A DNA stretch of 58,643 nt, taken from assembly GCF_020627745.1 (NCBI RefSeq), contig NZ_JAHDGE010000015.1, positions 1 through 58,643 on the forward strand, given 5' to 3'. Position 1 is the stretch's first letter, and each line of letters begins with the position of its first letter. Shown piece by piece: positions 18,182 to 26,407 of this stretch. The translations under genes were made by a program, and so were the position numbers. Source of the stretch: Pseudooctadecabacter sp. (GTDB lineage Bacteria > Pseudomonadota > Alphaproteobacteria > Rhodobacterales > Rhodobacteraceae). The notes under the pieces are model-generated. The model did not search any database. It had not been told where the DNA came from and saw only the letters and a program-made list of their open reading frames with translations.

Positions 18182-18313
18182 ATGATGACCCTGCGATGGA
18201 TTGCACTTGCGTGCACAACAGCCCTCTGTGCCTGTTCAGGCGGGGGTGGAGACGCGGATGAGGGGGTCATTCTGATCACCCACACCGGGCCCGGCACCCT
18301 GTATTGGGAATGA
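18182..18313 (+). CDS. Tiny lipoprotein, 43 residues
   Basis: I read this frame directly: a hydrophobic start MMTLRWIALACTTAL followed by the lipobox LCAC with the acylated Cys18, then SGGGG and a 20-residue polar tail ending TLYWE. A GGAGTGAAAGGA ribosome site precedes it. The mature peptide would be about 26 residues, anchored by lipid. The function is unknown; small entericidin-like or stress lipoproteins are one comparison. Confidence 0.65.
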   Translation: MMTLRWIALACTTALCACSGGGGDADEGVILITHTGPGTLYWE

Positions 18314-18338
18314 CCTGATTTTTGAGTGACCCGAGGAT

Positions 18339-18371
18339 GGGGGCGCAACCGGCAACCGGTTTGCAGCCCCC
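18339..18371. terminator. Imperfect hairpin between convergent genes
   Basis: GGGGGC-GCAA-CCGG pairs with CCGG-TTTGC-AGCCCCC with small bulges. It sits between the tiny lipoprotein gene (+) and the DUF853 gene (-). There is no long T run, so this is a possible but unproven two-way terminator. Confidence 0.4.
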
Positions 18372-18389
18372 TCCGACGTTCCCAGTGGA

Positions 18390-19931
18390 TCAGCGGCCCT
18401 TGAACAGGCCACCGAGGATACCGCGCACGATGCGGCGTCCGGTTGTCCCTTTGAGTTCCTTTGCCACAACGGTGGCGATGGCCTCACCGAACCCGCCACC
18501 GGACCTGCGGCGGCCCCGGCTTGTGGACCGTTCCACATCGCGACCGGTATACCGGCGGCCCTTGCTGTGTTCGCGCGCCTCGTCTTCCTGCCGTTCTTCT
18601 TCGGCCTCAGCGGCTTCGGCCGCCTTGGCCGCATCCTCGGCGCGTTTGGCCAGTATTTCGGCGGCGCTGTCACGGTCCATACGCGCATCGTATTTGCCCG
18701 CCATGGGCGATTTTTTCATGATCGCAGCCCGTTCTGCCGCTGCAATCGGCCCCAACTGTGACGACGGCGGGCGGATCAACGTGCGTTCCACAATGCCCGG
18801 CACCCCCTTGTCGACCAGCATCGACGTCACAGCCTCACCGGTGCCCACGTCACGGATGGCCTCGACCGTGTCAAAGGCCGGGTTGGGCCGGTATGTGTCC
18901 GCCGCCTGTTTCAACTCCTTTTGATCCTTGGCGGTAAAGGCGCGCAGGGCGTGTTGCACACGGTTGCCCAACTGCCCCAACACGTCCTCGGGCACATCGC
19001 CGGGATTTTGGGTGATAAAATAGACGCCCACCCCTTTGGACCGGATCAGGCGCGCCACTTGTTCAACCTTGTCCACAAGCGCCTTAGGCGCATCGTCGAA
19101 CAACAAATGCGCCTCGTCGAAAAAGAACACCAGCTTGGGTTTGTCGGGGTTCCCCACCTCTGGCAGTTCCTCGAACAACTCCGACAACAGCCACAACAGG
19201 AACGTCGCATAAAGTTTCGGCGACGCCATCAGCTTGTCCGACGCCAGCAGGTTGATGCGCCCCCGCCCGTCAGCCTCAATATGCATCATGTCCATCAGGT
19301 CCAGCGCCGGTTCCCCGAACAATTGCGCGCCGCCCTGATTTTCCAACACCAGCAAATCCCGCTGGATCGCCCCCACAGACGATGTCGACACATTGCCATA
19401 CCGCAGCGACAGGTCCTTGGCATTCTGCCCCACCCACACCAGCAAGGCCTGCAAATCCTCAAGATCGAGAAGCGGCAGACCCTCTTCGTCTGCCACGCGG
19501 AAGGCCACATTCAGCACACCCTCCTGCGCCTCGGTCAGCCCCATCAGGGTCGACAGCAACAGCGGCCCCATCTCGGCCACCGTGGTGCGGACCGGATGTC
19601 CCTGCTCCCCCAACAGGTCCCAAAACGTGACCGGAAAGGCGTCATACGACAGATCAAGCCCGATTGTCTGCGCCCTTTTCATGAAAGCGTCATGCAGTTT
19701 GAAATCCTCCGATCCGGCATTGGCCAGACCGGACAGATCCCCTTTCACATCCGACAAAAAGACCGGCACACCCGCGGCGGAGAAACCTTCTGCCAGAATT
19801 TGCAACGTGACCGTTTTCCCCGTACCCGTCGCCCCCGCGATCAGGCCGTGACGGTTGGCGTATTCCAATAACAGGGTCTGCGGCTCTGCGTAGCCTTCGC
19901 CCCCGCCGCCAATAAAAATTCCGTCGCTCAT
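18390..19931 (-). CDS. HerA-like ATPase, DUF853 (YjgR) family
   Basis: 513-residue P-loop ATPase of the HerA/FtsK-like class. Walker A GATGTGKT is at residues 33-40, followed by [14 protein letters not shown]. Walker B-like [12 protein letters not shown] and [29 protein letters not shown] in the middle are typical of the DUF853 group. The C-terminal ~90 residues are charged ([19 protein letters not shown], then [10 protein letters not shown]) and look disordered. The biological role of the family is not established. It is transcribed alone, away from the sRNA-bearing spacer. Confidence 0.9.
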   Translation of the reverse strand: MSDGIFIGGGGEGYAEPQTLLLEYANRHGLIAGATGTGKTVTLQILAEGFSAAGVPVFLSDVKGDLSGLANAGSEDFKLHDAFMKRAQTIGLDLSYDAFPVTFWDLLGEQGHPVRTTVAEMGPLLLSTLMGLTEAQEGVLNVAFRVADEEGLPLLDLEDLQALLVWVGQNAKDLSLRYGNVSTSSVGAIQRDLLVLENQGGAQLFGEPALDLMDMMHIEADGRGRINLLASDKLMASPKLYATFLLWLLSELFEELPEVGNPDKPKLVFFFDEAHLLFDDAPKALVDKVEQVARLIRSKGVGVYFITQNPGDVPEDVLGQLGNRVQHALRAFTAKDQKELKQAADTYRPNPAFDTVEAIRDVGTGEAVTSMLVDKGVPGIVERTLIRPPSSQLGPIAAAERAAIMKKSPMAGKYDARMDRDSAAEILAKRAEDAAKAAEAAEAEEERQEDEAREHSKGRRYTGRDVERSTSRGRRRSGGGFGEAIATVVAKELKGTTGRRIVRGILGGLFKGR

Positions 19932-20005
19932 GCCCCGTTCCTTCTTTGGTCAGATTTATCTCGTCTCAAAATACATCCTTAACCTTTATGGGCCAGTATA
20001 TTCGT

Positions 20006-20088
20006 ATCACCCGCGCATCTGTCCTTTCGTACGGGTGATGACTTCCTCCCTGTCAGACTTGCCGCGCCTTCGGGCGCGGTCTTTTTTC
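20006..20088 (+). ncRNA. Candidate sRNA with anti-Shine-Dalgarno loop
   Basis: Stem 1 is ATCACCCG (20006-20013) with CGGGTGAT (20032-20039). Next is a short TGAC/GTCA stem (20039-20055) whose loop exposes TTCCTCCCT. A terminator follows: CCGCGCC (20062-20068), TTCG, GGCGCGG (20073-20079), then a T run. A TATATT at 19997 would place the start near 20006. The layout resembles the CcsR/cuckoo RNAs of alphaproteobacteria, which carry CCUCCUCCC in hairpin loops. No convincing gene covers it. Confidence 0.55.
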
Positions 20089-20183
20089 GGGCCGGTGCCC
20101 CCCGAAATTCACGTCACCACGATGGACAATCTGTTGTTAACGTTACCGAAACAGGTTTCTTGCACATGGTCGCGAAAACCCTG

Positions 20184-20212
20184 TTGACGACTGTGACACC
20201 GTTTCGTAGCGT
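20184..20212 (+). promoter_or_regulatory. Candidate sigma-70 promoter
   Basis: TTGACG at 20184-20189, a 17-base spacer and TAGCGT at 20207-20212. The -35 is good and the -10 weak. It would start a short transcript near 20219 that ends at the terminator at 20257-20286. Confidence 0.4.
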
Positions 20213-20218
20213 GTCGTC

Positions 20219-20286
20219 AATAAGTCGGCCAAGTCCGACAGGGAGACTACGGAAGAAGGGCCTGACAGGGCCCTTTTTCTTTTTGA
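20219..20286 (+). ncRNA. Candidate short terminated RNA or leader upstream of the IalB-family gene
   Basis: About 68 bases with two hairpins: GTCGG/CCGAC (20224-20239), and a strong terminator AGGGCC (20257-20262) with GGCCCT (20269-20274) followed by TTTTCTTTTT. It may be a free sRNA or an attenuated leader for the gene at 20403. Apart from this and the sRNA at 20006, I see nothing else in the 471-base spacer 19932-20402. Confidence 0.45.
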
Positions 20287-20402
20287 TCGCCTCCCGAAAT
20301 CCGGCCGTTCGGCCAAGGTCTGCCCAGCGTTGCTTTTGCCCTGACACGCCCCAAATCCCGTGTTAAGCCTTCGCAAACGCCACCGATCAACGGGATGTAT
20401 AC

Positions 20403-21041
20403 ATGACCTTTATCGACCGACCATTCGCCAAAACCGCAGCGCTTCTGGCCACCTTTGCCGTTCTGGGCGCACCCGTTTTCGCACAAGAGACCGACACCGA
20501 CGACCAGCCCGAAAGCGTGTTCAATCTGGGTGAGCCTGTGGACGAAAGCGGCAACCCCGTCGCCCCCGACCCGCAGGAGCCGCAAGAACCCCAGCCCGGC
20601 CAGCAGTATCTGCAAGAGGTTTTCAGCGATTGGGCCCTGCGGTGCCTGAAAGTGGAAGAAGGTGATGATCCCTGCCAGATGTACCAACTCATGAGCGATG
20701 AGGACGGCAACGACGTGGCCGAAATCGCGATTGTGTCCCTGCCCGACGGCGGGCAGGCGGTCGCGGGTGCCACCATCGTTGTGCCGCTTGAAACCCTGCT
20801 TACCGAACAGATTACCTTGCGGGTCGATGGCGGTCAGGCGCGCCGGTTCCCGTTCAACTTCTGCAATCTGGGCGGATGCGTGACCCGTCTGGGCCTGACG
20901 GCGCAGGACGTCGCGTTGTTCAAACGCGGGGCAGAGGCGACCCTGTCCATGGTGCCCGCCGCAGCCCCCGACCAGCGCGTGACCGTGACGATGTCCCTGT
21001 CCGGCTTCACCGCCGCATTTGATGCGGTGTCCGCCCAATAG
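20403..21041 (+). CDS. Invasion-associated locus B (IalB) family protein
   Basis: 212-residue exported protein: signal peptide to about residue 28 (LATFAVLGAPVFAQ), an acidic proline-rich linker (PDPQEPQEPQPGQ) to about 75, then the IalB domain. Two cysteine pairs typical of the family are visible (LRCLKVEEGDDPCQMY and FNFCNLGGCV). The domain was named in Bartonella, but in free-living alphaproteobacteria it is a common periplasmic or membrane-associated protein of unclear role. The ATG follows GGGATGTAT with weak ribosome-site quality. A terminator follows at 21101. Confidence 0.88.
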   Translation: MTFIDRPFAKTAALLATFAVLGAPVFAQETDTDDQPESVFNLGEPVDESGNPVAPDPQEPQEPQPGQQYLQEVFSDWALRCLKVEEGDDPCQMYQLMSDEDGNDVAEIAIVSLPDGGQAVAGATIVVPLETLLTEQITLRVDGGQARRFPFNFCNLGGCVTRLGLTAQDVALFKRGAEATLSMVPAAAPDQRVTVTMSLSGFTAAFDAVSAQ

Positions 21042-21100
21042 CAATGCTGTGGCTGCGGCACCGTCGCAGTTTTAGGTATTTGTGAACCAGAGAAATACAG

Positions 21101-21134
21101 CGTCGCCTTTCCCCGTGAATGGCGGCGTTTTTAT
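21101..21134 (+). terminator. Rho-independent terminator after the IalB-family gene
   Basis: CGTCGCC (21101-21107) pairs with GGCGGCG (21121-21127), one T-G pair, then TTTTTAT. It runs into the end of the convergent ketosynthase gene. Confidence 0.75.
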
Positions 21135-22339
21135 ATTGATTTCAGCGCAATGACCGCATTGAGGCCCCCGAACGCAAAGGCGTTGGACAGCACGGCTGAC
21201 ACGCGGGCCTCGCGAGCGGTGTTGGGCACGACATCCAGGGCGCATTCGGGATCGGCTTCTTCATAGCCGATCGTGGGCGCGATCACGCCGTCGCGCAACG
21301 CCATGATGCAGGCCAGAAGTTCGACAGCGCCGGTCCCGCCAATGAGATGCCCGTGCATGGATTTGGTGGAGGAAATCATCAACTCATCGGCATGGGCGCC
21401 AAACACATCAGCCACCGCCGCGCATTCGGTTTTGTCATTGGCCGCCGTGCCTGTGCCATGGGCATTGATATACCCCACGTCGCTGGCATTCAGGCGCGCG
21501 TCCTTCAGCGCCCCCGCAATGGCGCGACCGGCGCCCTGTTTGCTGGGCGTCACGATGTCGGAGGCGTCCGAAGTCATGGCGAAACCCGCAACTTCTGCCA
21601 GAATATCGGCACCCCGCGCGCGGGCGTGGTCGAGGTCTTCGAACACAAAAACCCCCGCGCCCTCCCCCTGCACCATGCCGTTGCGGGTGGCCGAAAACGG
21701 GCGACAGGCGTCTTTGGACATGACCCGCAGACCTTCCCAGGCCTTCACGCCGCCAAAGCACAACATGGATTCCGACCCGCCCGTCACCATCACATCCGCC
21801 ATCCCGCTGCGGATCATGGCAAACGCCTGCCCCATGGCGTGGTTGGACGATGCGCAGGCGGTGGCCACTGTAAACGACGGGCCGCGCAGGTTGTGCTGCA
21901 TGGACACATGAGACGCGGCGGCGTTGTTCATCAGTTTGGGCACGATAAACGGATGAACGCGGTTCTTGCCCTCCTCGTACACGGCACGATAATTCTCGTC
22001 CTGCGTGTTCAGCCCCCCGCCTGATGTGCCCAGAACCACGCCGGACCTGTCAGCCAGATCCCCTGAAAACGACAGCCCCGCCTGTCCCAGCGCCTGTTCG
22101 GCGGCCAAAAGCGTAAACTGGGTGAACCTGTCATAAAGGCTGATCTGCTGGCGGTTGAAATGGGCCTGTTCGTCATAGCCCGTGACCTGCCCGCCAATCT
22201 TCACCGCCAGCCTGTCCACGTCGCGTATATCGAGAGGGCCGATGCCGCAGCGCCCCTCGCGCATCGCCTCCAGCGTGGTGGGGACATCATGCCCCAGCGC
22301 GTTGATCGTCCCCGCACCGGTGATGACAACGCGCCTCAC
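21131..22339 (-). CDS. Beta-ketoacyl-ACP synthase, KAS II type
   Basis: Condenses malonyl-ACP with an acyl chain. The 402-residue protein has the full catalytic set: Cys162 in TACASSNHA, His294 in NAHGTGT, Lys326 and His331 in STKSMHGHLIGG. Its partner is likely the ACP encoded immediately upstream (four-base overlap) rather than the housekeeping ACP. With lpxD next door, the cluster may make a special acyl chain, for example for lipid A. The sequence is diverged from housekeeping FabF, so I give no symbol. Confidence 0.93.
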   Translation of the reverse strand: MRRVVITGAGTINALGHDVPTTLEAMREGRCGIGPLDIRDVDRLAVKIGGQVTGYDEQAHFNRQQISLYDRFTQFTLLAAEQALGQAGLSFSGDLADRSGVVLGTSGGGLNTQDENYRAVYEEGKNRVHPFIVPKLMNNAAASHVSMQHNLRGPSFTVATACASSNHAMGQAFAMIRSGMADVMVTGGSESMLCFGGVKAWEGLRVMSKDACRPFSATRNGMVQGEGAGVFVFEDLDHARARGADILAEVAGFAMTSDASDIVTPSKQGAGRAIAGALKDARLNASDVGYINAHGTGTAANDKTECAAVADVFGAHADELMISSTKSMHGHLIGGTGAVELLACIMALRDGVIAPTIGYEEADPECALDVVPNTAREARVSAVLSNAFAFGGLNAVIALKSI

Positions 22340-22593
22340 GTCTGGTCCTTCACCAGTTGCTCGACCGCAGCAATGATGGATCCGACGGTCGAAATGTCGA
22401 AAGCACTTTCGCCGGGGTTATTGGCGTTGAACGGCACGGTGATGTCGAACGCCTCTTCAATGGCAAAGATGCTTTCCACCAGACCCAGACTGTCGATGCC
22501 GAGGTCCTCAAGGGTCTGGTCACGCGACACATCGGACGGCTCAAGCAAGGCTTGTTCGGCAATGATCTGGATGACTTGGGCTTCAACGTTCAT
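22336..22593 (-). CDS. Acyl carrier protein, accessory type
   Basis: 85-residue carrier with the phosphopantetheine site IDSLGLVE (Ser35). It differs from housekeeping AcpP, which reads DSLD, by having Gly after Leu and a longer acidic loop after helix 2 (NANNPGESAFDIS). That is closer to dedicated carriers than to the fatty-acid ACP. The last bases overlap the ketosynthase start (ATGA). The 79-base gap to lpxD upstream is consistent with one transcript. Confidence 0.93.
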   Translation of the reverse strand: MNVEAQVIQIIAEQALLEPSDVSRDQTLEDLGIDSLGLVESIFAIEEAFDITVPFNANNPGESAFDISTVGSIIAAVEQLVKDQT

Positions 22594-22672
22594 AGCTGGG
22601 TGCGTCCGTGGTGGTCTGTGCTGACCTTCATTTAGGCGGTGATGACGCGGTTTGGAACCATTTTCGCCACGT

Positions 22673-23719
22673 CTAGCCTTTGATCAAACGTCGCAACGCT
22701 TTCAGGCCGGCCCGGTGCAGGTGTGTGGGTTGGGCGGGATGGCCGCTGACGAAGGTTCCGTCTGCCACATCGGACAGGATCACGGCCCCGCCCCCCGCGA
22801 CCACATCGCGCCCGATCGTCAGGTTGTCGGCCACACCGGCCTTGCCCCCCAGAATGACGCGCGGCCCGAGGACAGAGGACCCCGCCACAGCCGCCTGCGC
22901 ACATAAAAGGCAATCCGCGCCCAGCACCACGTTGTGACCGACCTGCACAAGGTTGTCGATCTTGACGCCATTGCCGACCCGCGTCGCGCGGATCGTTCCT
23001 GCATCAATGGTGGAATTGGCGCCGATTTCCACTGTGTCGCCAATGTCGACCCCGCCCAGCGAATGGATGCGGTGCCATTTGCCATCTGTCGGGTCCAGCG
23101 GCACGCCGGGACGTTGGCGGACGGCACGTTCCACATTAGACGGCCCCTGGGTTGTGAACGAAAAGCCGTCACCGCCCACCGCGGCCCCGGCCTGAACAAT
23201 CACGTCATCCCCGATCCGCACCCGCGCGCCGATCTTCACCCCTGCATAAAGGGTCGCGCGCGCGCCGATCGTGGTCTCTGGCCCGATGGAACTGTGGGCC
23301 GCAATCCGCGCCTCCGGCCCGATCCGCACACCCGCTGCGATCACGACATAGGGGCCGATCCGCGCGTTCGGCCCGATACCTGCGGTCGGGTCGATAAGGG
23401 CGGTCGGGTGGATGCCGGACGGCCCCGCAAAGGTCGGGTCCGTGTCCATCGCCTGCGTCAATCCGGCCATGGCAAGCCGACCGCGCGGCGCAACAATCGC
23501 ACCGTCCAGACCCAAGGCTTCCAGATCGGCCCCCGCCCAGACAACCGCCGCGCGTGCCTGTGACGCTGTCAACTGGTCTGCAAACTTCGGCGCAATCGCC
23601 AGCGCCAGATCACCTGCGCGCGCTTCGGCAGGCTCCGCCAGCCTTTCGACAATCATAGATGCGTCGCCCAGCGTTTCCGCCCCGAGCCGCGCAGCCAGAT
23701 CACTCAACCGATATGCCAT
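22673..23719 (-). CDS. lpxD: UDP-3-O-acylglucosamine N-acyltransferase
   Basis: Adds the second 3-hydroxyacyl chain in lipid A synthesis, from acyl-ACP. The 348-residue protein has the N-terminal uridine-binding domain (to about residue 100), then a left-handed beta-helix of hexapeptide repeats ([20 protein letters not shown] and onward), with the catalytic histidine in [10 protein letters not shown]. It is not next to fabZ-lpxA-lpxB as in many bacteria but with a ketosynthase and accessory ACP. It could be the sole LpxD or a paralogue; the window cannot tell. Confidence 0.95.
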   Translation of the reverse strand: MAYRLSDLAARLGAETLGDASMIVERLAEPAEARAGDLALAIAPKFADQLTASQARAAVVWAGADLEALGLDGAIVAPRGRLAMAGLTQAMDTDPTFAGPSGIHPTALIDPTAGIGPNARIGPYVVIAAGVRIGPEARIAAHSSIGPETTIGARATLYAGVKIGARVRIGDDVIVQAGAAVGGDGFSFTTQGPSNVERAVRQRPGVPLDPTDGKWHRIHSLGGVDIGDTVEIGANSTIDAGTIRATRVGNGVKIDNLVQVGHNVVLGADCLLCAQAAVAGSSVLGPRVILGGKAGVADNLTIGRDVVAGGGAVILSDVADGTFVSGHPAQPTHLHRAGLKALRRLIKG

Positions 23720-23745
23720 GAAAACCCCTCCGTCTGAGGGAAAAC

Positions 23746-25350
23746 TTATCCGCCAATGGCGCGGACAACCACCCCTTCGCCCGCCAAAGCATTCCAGATG
23801 CGGCTGTCGCGGTTGTAGACATCCCGACGGAAATTCAGCTGGCCGGTCGTGTGGGTAAAGGCCGTGCGATAAACGATATGCACCGGCACGGGTTCGTCCA
23901 GATTCACCCGACGTTCGCGGCCCGTATTCAGGATGCCCTGAAAGAAGCCGACCGGGTCACCTTCCTGCACGGCCAGAAGGGCATAGGCAAAATCAAACGG
24001 GTCATTCAGACGGATACAGCCGTGGGAAAACGCGCGTATCTCGCGGCCGAACAGCGACTTGGCGGGCGTGTCGTGCAGATAGATGTTGTACTGGTTCGGA
24101 AACATGAACTTGACCAGTCCAAGCGCATTGCGGCTGCTGGGCGGCTGGCGCATGGAAAACGGGAAGGTCCGCGCGGTGTAGCGGCTGAAATTCACCGCCC
24201 CGCGGTTGACCACGCGCCCGTTGCGATCGGTGATTTCGATATGGCTGACCGCATTGCGGTTCCGCTGCAGCGCGGGCAGATATTCACCGACAATGATGGA
24301 TCGTGGCACATACCAGCTGGGGTTGATGACCATGTGGTCCATCACGTCCGAAAATTCGGGGCTTTGACGATCGCTGTCCGTCGCGCCAATCACCGATCGG
24401 GTGGTAAAGGTGACGCTGTCGTTGTCCATGATCGACGCCGAGAAATCCGTCAGGTTCACCCAGATGTGACGCGCGCCCCGTGGCGTGTTGGTCCAACGTT
24501 CCCGTTCCATGGCCACAATGACCTGCTGCAGGCGTCGGGTCGCGGGGATATTCAATTCCGCCAGCGTGCTTTCACCGGCGATGCCGTCCTGTTCAAGACC
24601 GTGGGCTGCCTGAAATGCCAGAACCGCGCCCTCAAGGGCCGCGTCGTAGGACTGTGTGGCAGACCGGTCCATGAACCCCATGGCCACCAGCCTGTCCCGC
24701 AGGGCCACGACACGTGACCCCGATGCGCCGGGCTCAAGCTTTCCACCCGGAACCGTGGGCCCCCAACCGCCCGCCGCAATCAGGGCCTCCATCCGCAACT
24801 TTTCGCGCAGCAGACGCGCATATTCGGGTGAACTGGGCGGCAGCGACGCCAGATAGGCCTGCGGCGACGCAGATGTCAGGCCTTCAAGATAACCAAGGCG
24901 GGACCGCAAGGGAATTTCACGTTTGATTTCGGAGACGACACGGCCCGGCGTCAGGATGCCGGTTTGAATGTCGCGGGCATAAGAGACGAAAAGGCGCGAC
25001 AACTCGACTTCCATCGCCCCCATCTCTGCGGCGGTCTGTGCCGCCTGCAGGCGGGCCATCAGCGCATCGGGGTCATAGGCCGAGGCAGGCAATCCGTGCT
25101 GTTGGGCATTGGCGAAGGCCGTCAGCAAAGCATTGCGCCGCGCCGCGTGCTCGGGTGATGTTCCGGTCCAGATCCCCTCGAACGATCGTGCGCGATAGAA
25201 TTCGGCCAGCGCTTCATCGCGCGCGGCACCCTCGGCCACGGCCTGACGGAAGGCGGTTGTCTGGGCCTGAGCCGCAGGCGGCAGTGCAAACAACGTCGAT
25301 ATAAGAAGCGCCCAAAGCGCCATGGTGCGGCCAAAAAACAAAACAGGCAT
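23746..25350 (-). CDS. Murein L,D-transpeptidase, YcbB (LdtD) type
   Basis: Makes 3-3 crosslinks in peptidoglycan. 534 residues: signal peptide ([20 protein letters not shown]), an N-terminal scaffold, a peptidoglycan-binding domain at about 205-270 ([29 protein letters not shown]), and a YkuD catalytic domain with nucleophile Cys445 in SHGCIRL. The start at 25350 opens the signal peptide. A TATAAT at 25392-25387 on this strand lies about 37 bases upstream and is a plausible -10. It is divergent from a MepK-like endopeptidase that would cut the same bonds. Confidence 0.94.
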   Translation of the reverse strand: MPVLFFGRTMALWALLISTLFALPPAAQAQTTAFRQAVAEGAARDEALAEFYRARSFEGIWTGTSPEHAARRNALLTAFANAQQHGLPASAYDPDALMARLQAAQTAAEMGAMEVELSRLFVSYARDIQTGILTPGRVVSEIKREIPLRSRLGYLEGLTSASPQAYLASLPPSSPEYARLLREKLRMEALIAAGGWGPTVPGGKLEPGASGSRVVALRDRLVAMGFMDRSATQSYDAALEGAVLAFQAAHGLEQDGIAGESTLAELNIPATRRLQQVIVAMERERWTNTPRGARHIWVNLTDFSASIMDNDSVTFTTRSVIGATDSDRQSPEFSDVMDHMVINPSWYVPRSIIVGEYLPALQRNRNAVSHIEITDRNGRVVNRGAVNFSRYTARTFPFSMRQPPSSRNALGLVKFMFPNQYNIYLHDTPAKSLFGREIRAFSHGCIRLNDPFDFAYALLAVQEGDPVGFFQGILNTGRERRVNLDEPVPVHIVYRTAFTHTTGQLNFRRDVYNRDSRIWNALAGEGVVVRAIGG

Positions 25351-25691
25351 AATTTTCCCCAGATCGACGTGATGCGCATGGCGCACATTATAATAGTTTC
25401 ATAAAGCAGAGCGTGGCGTGATGCTGTCTAGTCACAAAGGTGTCAAAGGGCGATTAAGTTCCATTTCGGCTGCCCCTACGGCAGCCGCGCCGCGACAGAT
25501 TTGCAACAAAACGCCCACTGCACACAAATTGCGCAAAATTTCGCCTATTTCCCCCTTGATGATGGAACCAATTCCCCTTGGGGGTTTTTCGACGAATCTT
25601 TTTGTGCCATAACATCCGTGCATCTGGGGATAGATGGCAAATACGTTCGTGAAAACACGGACTTACAGGTAGACGACGGGACAGCGTTTCT
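25351..25691. other. Divergent intergenic region, 341 bases
   Basis: Between the L,D-transpeptidase and MepK-like genes. It holds a minus-strand TATAAT (25387-25392) and a perfect hairpin CGGCTGCC (25467-25474) with GGCAGCCG (25480-25487). There is also a T-rich stretch after CCCCTTGGGGG near 25572-25587 that is too tight to be a good terminator. No coding frame is convincing. Confidence 0.5.
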
Positions 25692-26261
25692 ATGACAAGT
25701 TTGACAGCATCGAGCATCTCTCGGCGTGGACTGCTGGGGGCCTTCGCGGCCACAGCCGTCGTGGCCGCGCCAACATACACCAACGCCGCAGGTTTCTTGC
25801 GCGGCGGCGGCGATATTCGCCGCATCAAAATGTACAACGGTCGCACCGGTGAAAACATCGACACGATTTACTGGATCGAAGGCCAGTATATCGGTGATGC
25901 GATGAATGAGGTGTACCGCTTCTTCCGCGACTGGCGGAACGGGCAGACCCATCAGATCGACAGCCGTACCATTGATATTATTGCGGCCACACAGAACCTT
26001 TTGGACAGTGATCAGCCCTACACGCTGATCTCCGGATACCGTTCGCCCCAGACCAATGCCATGCTGCGGTCGAATTCTTCCGGCGTGGCACGGACGTCCC
26101 TGCACCTGCGCGGGCAGGCTGCGGATTTGCGGATGCAGGGCCGGTCGGTAGGCCAGATGGCCCGTGCGGCCGCTGCATGTCGGGCCGGTGGTGTCGGACG
26201 CTACTCCGGTTCCAACTTTGTCCATATGGATTGCGGTCCGGTTCGCAGCTGGGGCAGCTAG
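25692..26261 (+). CDS. MepK-like (YcbK/DUF882) murein endopeptidase
   Basis: 189 residues. A twin-arginine signal is visible (SISRRGLLGAFAAT), so export by Tat is likely. The metallopeptidase fold shows SGYRSPQTNAML, the zinc ligands in LHLRGQAADLRM (H-x6-D), and FVHMDCGP (HxD). In E. coli, MepK cleaves 3-3 crosslinks and sits beside ldtD (ycbB); here the two are divergent neighbours, which supports the assignment. A strong terminator follows. Confidence 0.92.
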   Translation: MTSLTASSISRRGLLGAFAATAVVAAPTYTNAAGFLRGGGDIRRIKMYNGRTGENIDTIYWIEGQYIGDAMNEVYRFFRDWRNGQTHQIDSRTIDIIAATQNLLDSDQPYTLISGYRSPQTNAMLRSNSSGVARTSLHLRGQAADLRMQGRSVGQMARAAAACRAGGVGRYSGSNFVHMDCGPVRSWGS

Positions 26262-26291
26262 GCTTCCCTGCACAATCTGGAAACAAACACG

Positions 26292-26320
26292 AAACCCGGA
26301 CATTACTGTTCGGGTTTTTT
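26292..26320 (+). terminator. Rho-independent terminator of the MepK-like gene
   Basis: ACCCGGACA (26294-26302) pairs with TGTTCGGGT (26307-26315), with one G-U pair and a four-base loop, followed by TTTTT. Confidence 0.9.
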
Positions 26321-26407
26321 GTATAATTAACAATTAGTTTACTCATTACATTGCCTGCCGCCCTCCACTTTGCTACTTGTAAACTGGGGGAGTTGTGTTG
26401 GTGATGT

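Noticed and set aside
19930-20187. 85-residue plus-strand frame in the sRNA spacer
   Set aside because: No ribosome site or family likeness; it crosses a strong terminator and the candidate sRNA.
25565-25590. Terminator at the CCCCTTGGGGGTTTTT stretch
   Set aside because: The loop would be only about two bases, and no gene ends upstream on the plus strand.
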